A DNA stretch of 64,000 nucleotides from Deinococcus aquaticus (GTDB lineage Bacteria; Deinococcota; Deinococci; Deinococcales; Deinococcaceae). The translations under genes were made by a program, and so were the position numbers. This document shows, one piece after another, positions 11,223 to 21,220 of the stretch. The stretch is from the NCBI RefSeq assembly GCF_028622095.1, contig NZ_CP115165.1:310001-374000 (forward strand), written 5' to 3'. The notes below the pieces were generated by a model. That model was given only the letters and a program-made list of their open reading frames with translations. It was not told where the DNA came from and searched no databases. Positions within the stretch are counted from its first letter, which is position 1; each line of letters opens with the position of its first letter.

Positions 11223-11984
11223 TCAGACGGGTTTGGCCAGGACGCTGTCGCCGGCGCGCAGGGTGGTGCGGACGAGCAGGTCGGCAGGAATCATGATCTG
11301 GTTGGTCAGGTTGGCAGACATGCGGACGGGCAGGGTGTATACCTGTCCGTCGTCGGCTTTCAGGGCCACGAGTTGGGGGTGGCGCACGATGTCTTCCTTC
11401 CAGCGTTTGAAGATCAGTTCGTCCACGAGGGCCACGCCCTGCACCTGCCGCGTGATGGTGATGGTCAGGCGGGCCACGCGGGTCTTGCGGGGCACGATCA
11501 GGCCGATGCGGAACAGTTTGAGCAGCATGCGTTTCGCTTCGGGGTCCTGCGTGAGTTCCGAGACGGGTTTCTGCGCGTCGATCTGCTTGAGGACGTCCAG
11601 TTCCTTGAGGCTCCAGCGCATGCGGCCCACCCGCTGCGGCGACGTGACGCGCGCCGGGCCGTCGAACGGCAGGTCCTGAAACGGCAGCGCTTCCAGCGCC
11701 TCCAGGGTCACCTCGTCCAGGGTGTTGTCCAGGCGGGGGTTGCCATGCGTGACGCCCTCATCGAAGTGAAAGCGGCCCTTGGGGTCCAGCATCAGGCGGA
11801 CGAGTGCCTGCACGCCCTCGTCCGGCCCGAATTGCAGGTGCCGGACCCGCCCGGCTTCCAGCCACGCCTGAAACTGCCCGTCCGTCCGGAAGACGTACAG
11901 CACGCCCGTCCGGCCCTGCTCGGTCAGCAGGTACAGCAGTTCCAGAAAATCGAAGGTATCGAGGCTGGAGGTGGATCTGGTCAT
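11223..11984 (-). CDS. DUF4388 domain protein (PatA-like N-terminal domain)
   Basis: 253 aa. The ATG at 11984 (MTRSTSSLDTFDFLELLYLL) is chosen as it opens directly into the conserved domain. Residues 8-95 resemble the DUF4388/PatA N-terminal fold (FLELLYLLTEQGRTGVLYVF, AGRVRHLQFG, DPKGRFHFDEG). A middle segment resembles a winged-helix-like region (MRWSLKELDVLKQIDAQKPVSEL). The C-terminus (KADDGQVYTLPVRMSANLTN) resembles a small beta-rich domain. Proteins of this kind often serve signalling or gliding systems as adaptors; here the role is unknown. The 192-nt gap upstream holds no clear gene. Confidence 0.6.
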   Translation of the reverse strand: MTRSTSSLDTFDFLELLYLLTEQGRTGVLYVFRTDGQFQAWLEAGRVRHLQFGPDEGVQALVRLMLDPKGRFHFDEGVTHGNPRLDNTLDEVTLEALEALPFQDLPFDGPARVTSPQRVGRMRWSLKELDVLKQIDAQKPVSELTQDPEAKRMLLKLFRIGLIVPRKTRVARLTITITRQVQGVALVDELIFKRWKEDIVRHPQLVALKADDGQVYTLPVRMSANLTNQIMIPADLLVRTTLRAGDSVLAKPV

Positions 11985-12176
11985 GCGTGCGTGGCGTTCA
12001 GCGTGATCACGTCCTCCCGTCGTGGCGGCGAGCGCCCCTGCCCTCATGTTCGCTCATCCGGGAGCGCCGGGCAAGTGCAGGTCCCCCCACCCCGCTGGCC
12101 GCCCCCAGGCAGGCCCTCTCCTGCGCCGCCCGGTCCCGTCCATCAACGGCCGACCCGCTGTACTCAGGTGCGGCGC

Positions 12177-12731
12177 TCAGCTGCGCAGCAGGTGCGAGAA
12201 GTTCGCGTTCTCCAGCGGCGGCAGGTCATCCACGCTGCGCAGACCGAATTCCAGCAGGAACCGCTCCGTGGTGCCGTACAACAGCGGCCCACCGACGGCC
12301 TCCGAGCGGCCCACGACCTTCACCAGTTCACGTTCCTGCAACGTGACGACCGTACCCGCGCTGCCGCCGCGCATGGCCTCAATCTCGGCGCGCGTCACGG
12401 GCTGCCGGTACGCGATGACGGCCAGCACCTCCAGCGCCGCGCTACTCAGGGCCGGCAGGGGCGGCGGGGCCAGCAGCGGGGCCAGCTGACCGGACAGGGT
12501 GGCCGGCACGACCAGCCGGTACCCGCCAGCGACCGCCTCGACGGTGAAGCCCAGGTTCGCGGCGTCCAGCCGCACGGCGAAAGCCTGCACCTGCCGCAGC
12601 GCCGCGTCCTCCGGGATGCCCAGCACGCCCGCCAGTTCCCGCACCTGCACGGGCCGCCCGGCCGCCATCAGGGCCGCGCCGATCAGGGCGTCCGGACCCG
12701 CGCCGGTTGGTGGCCGCTCCGGGCCGCTCAC
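12177..12731 (-). CDS. scpB: Segregation and condensation protein B
   Basis: 184 aa, GTG start at 12731 overlapping the tsaC stop (GTGA). Two winged-helix domains: GAALMAAGRPVQVRELAGVLG, then ALEVLAVIAYRQPVTRAEIEAMRG, with the ScpB signature GPLLYGTTERFLLEFGLRS. It binds ScpA and the SMC ATPase to compact and segregate chromosomes. scpA is not in the window. Coupled to tsaC, so the two are made from one message. Confidence 0.92.
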   Translation of the reverse strand: MSGPERPPTGAGPDALIGAALMAAGRPVQVRELAGVLGIPEDAALRQVQAFAVRLDAANLGFTVEAVAGGYRLVVPATLSGQLAPLLAPPPLPALSSAALEVLAVIAYRQPVTRAEIEAMRGGSAGTVVTLQERELVKVVGRSEAVGGPLLYGTTERFLLEFGLRSVDDLPPLENANFSHLLRS

Positions 12732-13357
12732 GCCGGTCCACGCAGCAGGGCCACAATCTGCTCTTCACTGACCGCCCCGGCCCGCAGGACCCGGCCCTCG
12801 GGAAGCAGGACGACGGTGCTCGGCAGGCCCAGCGTGCCCTGCCCGCCGTCCGGCAGGGTCAGGTCGCCCAGTCCCATCGCCAGCGCCTGCGCGTGCGTCA
12901 CGGCCGCCTCCTGGCCGCTCGGGTTGCAACTGGTCGTCGCCAGCGTGCCTCCCACCAGGGCCAGGAGCGCCCGCGCGACCGGGTGGTCCGGCAGGCGCAC
13001 CCCCACCCGTCCGCCGGGGGCCAGCTCGTCCGGACAGGCGGGCGACGCCGGGGTCACCAGCGTCAGCGGGCCCGGCCACAACGGGGCCAGCCGCTCGAAC
13101 GCCGCACTTGGCCGGATCAGGGCGCGGGCGGCCGTCACGTCCACGCACGACACCTGCACGGGTTTATCCGCCGCGCGCCCCTTCAGGTCATACAGCCGCC
13201 GCACAGCGTCCGGCCGGTCCGGATGCGCCGCCAGTCCCCAGACGGTCTCGCTGGGGTACGCGATCACACCGCCGCCGCGCAGGACCCGCGCCGCCTCCGC
13301 CACCGCCGCCCACCACGCAGGCCTGCCGCCCGGACCATTCTGCTGCTGTTCATTCAT
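12728..13357 (-). CDS. tsaC: Threonylcarbamoyl-AMP synthase (Sua5/YrdC/TsaC family)
   Basis: 209 aa. The start at 13357 (MNEQQQNG) has GGAG 8 nt upstream; the frame continues to a GTG at 13444 without a good site. YrdC-fold signatures: RVLRGGGVIAYPSETVWGL, RLYDLKGRAADKPVQV (the KxR...SxN substrate loop in part), LAPLWPGPLTLVTP, VGVRLPDHPVARALL, TTSCNPSGQEA, GLPSTVVLLP. It makes the adenylated intermediate for the t6A37 modification of ANN-decoding tRNAs. Short YrdC-only form, without the Sua5 C-terminal domain. Confidence 0.9.
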   Translation of the reverse strand: MNEQQQNGPGGRPAWWAAVAEAARVLRGGGVIAYPSETVWGLAAHPDRPDAVRRLYDLKGRAADKPVQVSCVDVTAARALIRPSAAFERLAPLWPGPLTLVTPASPACPDELAPGGRVGVRLPDHPVARALLALVGGTLATTSCNPSGQEAAVTHAQALAMGLGDLTLPDGGQGTLGLPSTVVLLPEGRVLRAGAVSEEQIVALLRGPA

Positions 13358-13448
13358 GATCGGATCTCCGCGCCGCCGCCCCCACCGGGAACGCCCCATG
13401 CAACGGGCGCACCCCCGGACCTGTAAGGTCAGCGAAAGACTCACAGAC

Positions 13449-13454
13449 TATACT
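13449..13454 (+). promoter_or_regulatory. -10 element TATACT for leaderless pilC
   Basis: TATACT lies 8 nt before the pilC ATG at 13463 with no Shine-Dalgarno between them. The overlapping complement gives TATAGT (13447-13452) pointing toward tsaC, so the site may be a two-way promoter. Confidence 0.6.
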
Positions 13455-13462
13455 GATCAGAT

Positions 13463-14683
13463 ATGCCCGTCTTCGAATACCGAGTGCGTGACCGCTCCGG
13501 AAAGGTGCTGAAATCCCAGATGGAAGCCGAGACGGCCAACCAGGTCCGGGACGCCCTGCGCGCCAAGAACCTGATGATCGTCGAGATCAAGGCCCCCAAA
13601 ACGGGCATGAACGCCGATATCAGCATTCCCTTCCTGGACAACAGACCGCCAAGCCTCAAGCAGGTGGCCATTTTCAGTAAACAACTTGCCACGCTGATCA
13701 ACGCCGGGGTTCCCTTGGTGCAGTCCTTGGCGATCCTGCAAAAACAGATCGAGCACAAGGGATTCCAGAAAGTCGTGAAGAACATGCGCACCGATGTGGA
13801 ATCCGGCACGCCACTGAGTGAAGCCATCGTCAAGTACCCCAGGATCTTCAACCGACTGTACGTGAACCTCGTCCGAGCCGGCGAGACCAGCGGCACGCTC
13901 GACTCGGTGCTGGAACGCATTGCAGACTTCCAAGAAAAGGAACTGGCGCTACGCGGCAAGATCAAGAGCGCACTGACCTACCCGGTCGTGGTACTTGTCT
14001 TCGCCATTCTAATCACTTACTTCCTGCTGACCACTATCGTGCCGCAGTTCGCTGGAATCCTGGCTCAGATGAACGCACCCCTGCCTTTCATCACGCGCAT
14101 GCTGGTTGCTATTTCCGATTTTTTGCAAAATTCCATGCTGTTTCTCATAGCAGCCAACATCGTTATCGTTTTTGCCTATCGCGCCTATTATAAGACAACT
14201 AAAGGCCGCTTCGTTATTGATGATATCAAGTTGCGCCTACCGGTTTTCGGAAACCTAACGCAGAAAAGTGCCATTGCCTCATTTGCTCGCACTTTTGGTC
14301 TACTTATCAGCAGTGGCGTTAATATAATTGAGAGTCTTGAAATAACTAAGGGCACAGCTGGTAATGCGCAAGTCGAGGAAAGCATCGAGAACGCCAAGAA
14401 CGTCGTGATGGTCGGTGAGCAGATGAGTTCCAGTCTCGCGACCAGCAAGGTCTTCCCGCCCATGGTGGTCAGCATGATCTCCATCGGCGAGGAAACCGGG
14501 TCGCTGGACAACATGCTCGGTAAGGTCGGTGATTTCTACGACCGCGAAGTGGATGAGGCGGTGGACAGCATGACGGCCGCCATCGAGCCGCTGATGATCG
14601 TGTTCCTGGGCGGCATCGTGGGCACCATCGTGGCCGGGATGTTCCTCCCGATGTTCGCCATCATCGGCCAGCTCAGTCAGTAA
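13463..14683 (+). CDS. pilC: Type IV pilus inner-membrane platform protein PilC (T2SS F family)
   Basis: 406 aa. Two GspF/PilC repeats are seen: FSKQLATLINAGVPLVQSL at about 73-91 and FARTFGLLISSGVNIIESL at about 274-292, each followed by conserved (V)xxGxxLSxA-type and GEETGSLDNML/AGETSGTLDSVL segments. Three membrane segments (about 171-193, 221-242, 378-398). It anchors pilus assembly ATPases and pilin at the inner membrane; in Deinococcus-Thermus it also serves DNA uptake. No pilB or pilT is nearby. Bases about 14100-14350 are strikingly AT-rich relative to both flanks while the reading frame and family match continue, suggesting gene conversion. Confidence 0.93.
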   Translation: MPVFEYRVRDRSGKVLKSQMEAETANQVRDALRAKNLMIVEIKAPKTGMNADISIPFLDNRPPSLKQVAIFSKQLATLINAGVPLVQSLAILQKQIEHKGFQKVVKNMRTDVESGTPLSEAIVKYPRIFNRLYVNLVRAGETSGTLDSVLERIADFQEKELALRGKIKSALTYPVVVLVFAILITYFLLTTIVPQFAGILAQMNAPLPFITRMLVAISDFLQNSMLFLIAANIVIVFAYRAYYKTTKGRFVIDDIKLRLPVFGNLTQKSAIASFARTFGLLISSGVNIIESLEITKGTAGNAQVEESIENAKNVVMVGEQMSSSLATSKVFPPMVVSMISIGEETGSLDNMLGKVGDFYDREVDEAVDSMTAAIEPLMIVFLGGIVGTIVAGMFLPMFAIIGQLSQ

Positions 14684-14700
14684 ATTCAGCTGATGCTCCG

Positions 14701-14736
14701 AGGGGCGCGCTGCACTGTTCGTAGCGCGTCCCTTTC
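14701..14736 (+). terminator. Intrinsic terminator after pilC
   Basis: AGGGGCGCGCT pairs with AGCGCGTCCCT (11 bp, one G-U) around an 11-nt loop and is followed by TTTCTG. Confidence 0.75.
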
Positions 14737-14741
14737 TGCTG

Positions 14742-16169
14742 TCAGCGGGTGGCGGCGCGGATGGCGGCGTTTGCGTCCAGCAGGGGTTGCCCGGCAGCAC
14801 TGTTGACGTTGCCCAGCAGGCGGGCCTTCGTTTCAGCAGCGCTCAGGGCGGGGTTTGCGGCGCGCATCAGGGCGGCGACTCCGCTGACGAGTGGCGCGGC
14901 GAAACTGGTTCCTGCGCCCAGGGTGTACCCGCCGCCGGGCGCGAGGATCAGTATCTGCGTGGCGTTCGTGGCCCCGGTGCAGTTGCCGGCGCCGCCCGGC
15001 GCGACGATGTTCAGCGCGCGGGGCCGGGCGGCGCTGGGGCGGGCGCTGTAACAGGCGAGTTGCCCGTCGTTCTGCGCGACGGCCCCCACGGCGATCACGT
15101 CCGGGTGGCTGGCCGGGTAGTACACGCCGTCCCCGGCCGTGTTCCCGGCGGCGGCGACCAGTACGGCGCTCTTCGCGGCGCTCGTGAGGGCCTGAGCCAG
15201 CGCAGCGTCTCCGGGATCACCGGGCAGACCCAGGCTCATGTTGATGACCTTCACACCCTGCCGCACCGATTCGTTCAGGCCGCGCGCCAGGTCGCTGGTG
15301 CTGCCACCCGCCGCCCCCAGCACTTCCACGGCCAGCAGTGGGCCGCTCCAGGTGACACCCGCCACGCCCCGTCCGTTGTTCGTGGCAGCACCCACCAGTC
15401 CCGCCGACGCCGTTCCGTGCCCGGTGCTGGTATCCGACCCACCCGACTCCGCGCTGAGGAACGACGCACTGCCGGCCACGCGACCCGTCAGGTCCGGGTG
15501 ACCCGCCTCTACTTTCGAGTCCAGGATGGCAGTCTTCGCCGCGACCGGCGTTTTTCCGCAGCCCTGCAGGAACGTCCAGGCCTGCGGGGCGCGCACGCGC
15601 GTCAGGTACGACTGCGTGAACGACCCCACCTCCGCGACCGGCACGCCCGCGTTCCCCGGCACGCCCGGATCGTTCGGGTTCGCCAGTGGCGCGTACAGGA
15701 AGTCCGGCTGGGCGCGCAGGCCGGCCCGCTCCAGTTTCACGGCAAACGTACGGTCATCCGTACCCGCCGGGGTGAAGGCCAGCCGCACGCCGTCCGTGAC
15801 CGCCTGCGTCACCACGCCCGACAGGGTCGTCACGGACTGCGCCGCCAGGGAGTCCGTGCCCAGCAGCAGCACCCGCCCCGGCACGTGCGGCGCACTCCAG
15901 TCCGGCGCGCCCACGCTGGCCGTCAGACCAGCCGCACCACCCTGAATTCCCTGCACACTGGCCCCCTCACCGCCGACCGACTGCGCGCAGATCGGGACCG
16001 GAGTCGGTGCGGGCGGAGTCGGTGCGGGCGGAGTTGGGGCCGGCGGGGTGGGTGTCGGCGCTGGCACCGGCACCGGGGTGGGCGTGATCGTTCCACCGCC
16101 CCCTCCTCCGCAGGCCGACAGCAGCAGCGAGGCGGTTACAGCACACAGCACGGGCACAGGCAGACGCAT
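14742..16169 (-). CDS. Subtilisin-like (S8) serine protease, lipoprotein
   Basis: 475 aa. Signal peptide with lipobox LLLSAC; Cys20 would be lipidated. A glycine run and a proline/threonine repeat tether (PAPTPP repeated, residues 30-58) follow, then an inhibitor-like propeptide region and an S8 catalytic domain. Triad: Asp217 in TAILDSKV, His251 in GHGTASAG, Ser422 in GTSFAAP; Asn343 in AAAGN forms the oxyanion hole. Expected to be anchored outside the cytoplasmic membrane and to degrade extracellular protein. Starts 5 nt after a -10-like box, so probably leaderless. Monocistronic. Confidence 0.92.
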   Translation of the reverse strand: MRLPVPVLCAVTASLLLSACGGGGGGTITPTPVPVPAPTPTPPAPTPPAPTPPAPTPVPICAQSVGGEGASVQGIQGGAAGLTASVGAPDWSAPHVPGRVLLLGTDSLAAQSVTTLSGVVTQAVTDGVRLAFTPAGTDDRTFAVKLERAGLRAQPDFLYAPLANPNDPGVPGNAGVPVAEVGSFTQSYLTRVRAPQAWTFLQGCGKTPVAAKTAILDSKVEAGHPDLTGRVAGSASFLSAESGGSDTSTGHGTASAGLVGAATNNGRGVAGVTWSGPLLAVEVLGAAGGSTSDLARGLNESVRQGVKVINMSLGLPGDPGDAALAQALTSAAKSAVLVAAAGNTAGDGVYYPASHPDVIAVGAVAQNDGQLACYSARPSAARPRALNIVAPGGAGNCTGATNATQILILAPGGGYTLGAGTSFAAPLVSGVAALMRAANPALSAAETKARLLGNVNSAAGQPLLDANAAIRAATR

Positions 16170-16174
16170 GCCCC

Positions 16175-16180
16175 AGCGTA
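16175..16180 (-). promoter_or_regulatory. -10 element TACGCT for leaderless S8 protease
   Basis: On the minus strand TACGCT ends 5 nt before the ATG at 16169; no Shine-Dalgarno is present. Confidence 0.4.
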
Positions 16181-16255
16181 TAAACCCTTACCCTGACGCG
16201 GGTCTGAACCGCCTCCATCAACCCTGAACGTCACCCCGGCAGCCACCCCGCCGGA

Positions 16256-16591
16256 TCAGTGAACGCGCACGCCTTTCGTCAGCGGTTGCTTCTGCACCCA
16301 CTTCACGAACTTCTGCACCTCGTCACGCGCCAGAATGGCCTCCACGGTGTTCAACTCGTTCGCGAGCTGCGCGTTACTGAACGTCTTACTCAGGAAGCCC
16401 TGGCACGCGGCGCACATCTTCACGGTCGGGATCTCGCCCAGTTTCACGCCCTGCCGCCGCCCCTGCGATTTCGGCACGAGGTGATGATCCGTCATGCTCG
16501 GAGCTTCACGCCCGCACAGCACGCACTCCTCCAGTTTCTGCACCTGGGTGTCTTCAACCCAACTCGCCTGCTCCCGATCCTTACGACCCAT
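16256..16591 (-). CDS. Small HNH-nuclease-like zinc protein with altered third motif
   Basis: 111 aa. Pattern: Cys23-x2-Cys26 (CVLCG), His36-His37 (TDHHLVPKS), Cys60-x2-Cys63 (CAACQ), then FSNAQLANEL. This is the layout of the short HNH endonuclease-like proteins in which CxxC...DHHLxP...CxxCH binds zinc and the metal. Here Gln64 replaces the usual histidine after the second CxxC, and the following IH pair is absent (GFLSKTFS). It may therefore bind nucleic acid without cutting, or use a different ligand. Single gene with a leaderless start. Confidence 0.65.
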   Translation of the reverse strand: MGRKDREQASWVEDTQVQKLEECVLCGREAPSMTDHHLVPKSQGRRQGVKLGEIPTVKMCAACQGFLSKTFSNAQLANELNTVEAILARDEVQKFVKWVQKQPLTKGVRVH

Positions 16592-16599
16592 ATCCGCAC

Positions 16600-16605
16600 A
16601 CCATA
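16600..16605 (-). promoter_or_regulatory. -10 element TATGGT for leaderless HNH-like gene
   Basis: TATGGT on the minus strand ends 8 nt before the ATG at 16591; no Shine-Dalgarno sequence is present. Confidence 0.45.
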
Positions 16606-16634
16606 GCGCGCGCGACCGAAGCCTGATCCTTCCT

Positions 16635-16697
16635 GCCTCCCTTTTAAGGGGACTCGCAGAGCTGCGGAGCAGAGGTGCCCCGAAGGGGCGGAGGGGT
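16635..16697 (+). repeat. GC-rich repeat R2-like, type b copy 2
   Basis: GCCTCCCTTTTAAGGGGACTC, then GCAGAGCTGCGGAGCAGAGG and TGCCCCGAAGGGGCGGAGGGG. It differs from 4001-4062 at a handful of positions; several changes keep the pairing (CCTGGAGG versus CCCGAAGGG), suggesting the folded form is what is kept. Confidence 0.6.
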
Positions 16698-16749
16698 GTA
16701 CGCAGCGTTGCGGCCCAACTCACCCCTCAAGCCCTACACAGCCGCAGGT

Positions 16750-16779
16750 TTGGAAACGGTGGTTGTCCTCGTCTGGCAT
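16750..16779 (+). promoter_or_regulatory. Weak promoter candidate for the tRNA-like RNA
   Basis: TTGGAA (16750-16755), an 18-bp spacer and TGGCAT (16774-16779) lie 8 nt upstream of the predicted RNA 5' end. Weak match. Confidence 0.3.
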
Positions 16780-16787
16780 GATGGTGA

Positions 16788-16912
16788 TGGGCGTTGACTG
16801 AGCGGTTGAAGGTGGATGTCCCTGTGAAACCACTGGCGGCGCGAACACAGGGTCAGTGGTGGAGGACATCCAGTCCGTCAAGGGCTCAAGGGTTCGAATC
16901 CCTTACGTCCTG
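16788..16912 (+). ncRNA. Serine-tRNA-like (class II) RNA with a pseudoknot-forming insert replacing the anticodon loop
   Basis: All class II tRNA parts can be placed. Acceptor 16788-16794 pairs with 16905-16911 (6 of 7, T-T at the top). T8 and G9 follow. D-arm ACT-GAGCGGTTGAA-GGT is the tRNA-Ser/Leu form. Anticodon stem GATGT/ACATC extends to an 8-bp helix (16814-16821 with 16864-16871). Variable arm AGTCC-GTCAA-GGGCT. T-arm AAGGG-TTCGAAT-CCCTT. G73. Instead of a 7-nt loop, 42 nt lie inside the extended helix. There CTGTG/CACAG (16822-16826 region with 16846-16850) and ACCACTG (16829-16835) with CAGTGGT (16854-16860) can form an H-type pseudoknot. Removing 39 nt (16821-16859) would leave a loop reading C-T-GGA-G-G, i.e. 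a Ser GGA anticodon. CCA is not encoded. Could be an intron-bearing tRNA, a tRNA-derived regulatory RNA, or a decayed gene. Confidence 0.6.
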
Positions 16913-16917
16913 GAGCG

Positions 16918-16947
16918 GTGCGCCTTGTTCGGGGGGCACTGATTTTT
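16918..16947 (+). terminator. Terminator after the tRNA-like RNA
   Basis: GTGCGCC and GGGGCAC pair with one mismatch around an 8-nt loop, followed by TGATTTTT. Its position right after the RNA supports independent transcription on the plus strand. Confidence 0.5.
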
Positions 16948-16965
16948 CTTCCAGATCACATCATT

Positions 16966-17003
16966 GAACGAGCCCCGCCCAGTTTCCCGGGCGGGGCTCG
17001 TTC
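16966..17003 (-). terminator. Terminator of acn
   Basis: GAACGAGCCCCGCCC and GGGCGGGGCTCGTTC form a perfect 15-bp stem with an 8-nt loop, just past the acn stop. It may stop transcription from both sides. Confidence 0.75.
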
Positions 17004-17020
17004 ACGTCAGAAGGTCAGGC

Positions 17021-19732
<2,712 letters not shown>

Positions 19733-19931
19733 GTGTGTTCCTCCTTGCCCGTTTCCGGGCGGTGCTTTCATCATACGGGAAGGGTGTCTGAGTGGGCGTT
19801 ACCGGGGCAGGCACGCACAGCCACGCAGCCGTTACCCCCATGGGGACAACAGCTTGCGCGGGGAGTCGCCTGCCCGGCAGACGGCTCTGGTATCGTTCAC
19901 GGGCATTCTCTTCCCTGCGAGGTTCCCCTGC

Positions 19932-20786
19932 ATGAGCGACCCCAACCAACCGTCCACCCAACTCCAACCGCACCAGCGCGCCCGCCTGACCTCCCTGGAA
20001 CAGACCGTCCGCGACGGCCTGCGCGACTTCCGCCGCACCGGGCAGGCCCTGTCCGAAATCCGCGACAACGAATTCTTCCTCGCCACGCACGAGTCCTTCG
20101 AGGCGTACCTGCAAGACCGCTGGGGGTTCACCGCCCCGCAGGCCGGTCGCCTGATCGACGCGGCGGACGTGGCCAGGGTGCTGGAACCGCTGGGCATCCA
20201 GCCGAAAAACGAGGCGCAGGCCCGCGCCTTCCGGGCCGCCGCGAAGATCGTCACGGACCTCGAACCCGAGCAGCAGCGCGTGGTCGCCCGGCTGGTCGAG
20301 CAGGCCGCGCCCGCCCCGGCACAGACGGCAGCAGGGACGGAAAGCGACCTGCCGTGGGAAGTGCCGGACGCCGCCGAGGTCCGCATCATGGCCAGCGTCG
20401 TGAAGAAACTGAACGAGGACGCCACCGTGCACCACCCGGACAGCGGCGACGAGGTCTCCATGGGCTCGCTGAGCACCCCGGAACGCTTCGAGGTGATCCG
20501 CACGCACGTCGACCAGAAAACCCAGGCGTACCGCGAGAAGCAGGAAGCCAGGGCCAACGCCCCGCAACCCGAGAAGATCAACTGGGCCGACTGGGTCCTG
20601 AACCACGCCGCGCAGAACCTGGGGCCCGGCCAGCGGCTGGAACTGGTCGTGGAACCCGACGGCAGCGGGGCCGTGCGCGCCGTTGCACGTGTGGTCGACG
20701 GCCACACCGGGGAAGTCCTGGCCGCCGGGGCCGGAGCCGTGACCCTGAAGAAAGCCGCGTTGAATCTGGCCGCCGAAGTCCGGTAA
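19932..20786 (+). CDS. Conserved hypothetical protein with helical N-terminal domain
   Basis: 284 aa from ATG 19932, which lies after GCGAGG. I do not recognise a named family. Residues 17-80 form a helical segment (LEQTVRDGLRDFRRTGQALSEI, then FEAYLQDRWGFTAPQAGRLIDAADVARVL) that resembles the helical DNA-binding modules next to plasmid and phage ParB- or DUF3102-like proteins. A mid-protein region (AAEVRIMASVVKKLNED) and an acidic/amphipathic C-terminal half (INWADWVLNHAAQNLGPGQRLEL) follow. No catalytic motif, signal or membrane segment. Stands alone, divergent from acn. Confidence 0.7.
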   Translation: MSDPNQPSTQLQPHQRARLTSLEQTVRDGLRDFRRTGQALSEIRDNEFFLATHESFEAYLQDRWGFTAPQAGRLIDAADVARVLEPLGIQPKNEAQARAFRAAAKIVTDLEPEQQRVVARLVEQAAPAPAQTAAGTESDLPWEVPDAAEVRIMASVVKKLNEDATVHHPDSGDEVSMGSLSTPERFEVIRTHVDQKTQAYREKQEARANAPQPEKINWADWVLNHAAQNLGPGQRLELVVEPDGSGAVRAVARVVDGHTGEVLAAGAGAVTLKKAALNLAAEVR

Positions 20787-20878
20787 CCGGACGGCTGCAC
20801 CTGCGCCGCCTGCCCCTTCTGTGGGCAGGCGGTTTCGTGTGCACCCCTGTCTGTAGTTCTCGCGTGTGTGCCGGTCTC

Positions 20879-21013
20879 ATACGGATTCCGTCTGTTTCGT
20901 TGACAACTTGGAAAGGCGCCAAGTTGCCAACTCCACGCCCGGAACCCGCTTTGCTCCCACTCGCTCCGCTCTGGTTGAACGGTTTGTGCAAACCATTCAA
21001 CCAGAGTCCGTAT
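20879..21013 (+). repeat. 135-bp MITE-like repeat R1, copy A
   Basis: Begins ATACGGATTCCGTCTGTT and ends CAACCAGAGTCCGTAT, so the termini are inverted (ATACGGAxTCxG). Inside are GTTGAACGG...CCATTCAAC and ACTTGG...CCAAGT hairpins. Closely similar copies lie at 35924-36059 and 42082-42216. No open frame encodes a transposase, so mobility would need help from elsewhere. Confidence 0.8.
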
Positions 21014-21117
21014 CGCGTGTGCGCCGGGCTGGCCGGGCCGGAACGTGGCGGCCGTCCGTGGGCGCGCAGGGTGTGGCGTGCGGGGCGATACCCGAGCATT
21101 CCGGTGGGTGTTCTGCG

Positions 21118-21146
21118 TTGAGTTGTGGATGGCGGCGGGATAGAAT
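21118..21146 (+). promoter_or_regulatory. Promoter of the P1B-4 ATPase gene
   Basis: TTGAGT (21118-21123), a 17-bp spacer and TAGAAT (21141-21146). The start site would be near 21153, within the adjacent Fur-like box. Confidence 0.7.
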
Positions 21147-21151
21147 GACGC

Positions 21152-21168
21152 TTATTGAGAATCATTCC
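21152..21168 (+). promoter_or_regulatory. Fur/PerR-type box TTATTGAGAATCATTCC
   Basis: TTATTGAGAATCATT matches the core of the classical Fur consensus (repeats of GATAAT/ATTATC type). It overlaps the predicted transcription start of the metal ATPase, a position that blocks RNA polymerase when occupied. This implies iron- or peroxide-responsive control. Confidence 0.6.
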
Positions 21169-21220
21169 TGTTAAGGTTCTCGCGCTGTCATCCTCTCCCC
21201 CACTCCCCGGAGGCCCCGCC

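Noticed and set aside
16788..16912. Ordinary functional tRNA-Ser, tmRNA or Ro-associated Y RNA
   Set aside because: Anticodon loop is 42-46 nt, so not an ordinary tRNA. Length, lack of a tag frame and lack of multiple pseudoknots exclude tmRNA. Y RNAs can mimic tRNA, but the order of arms here is that of a true tRNA and no Ro (TROVE) gene is nearby; kept only as a distant option.
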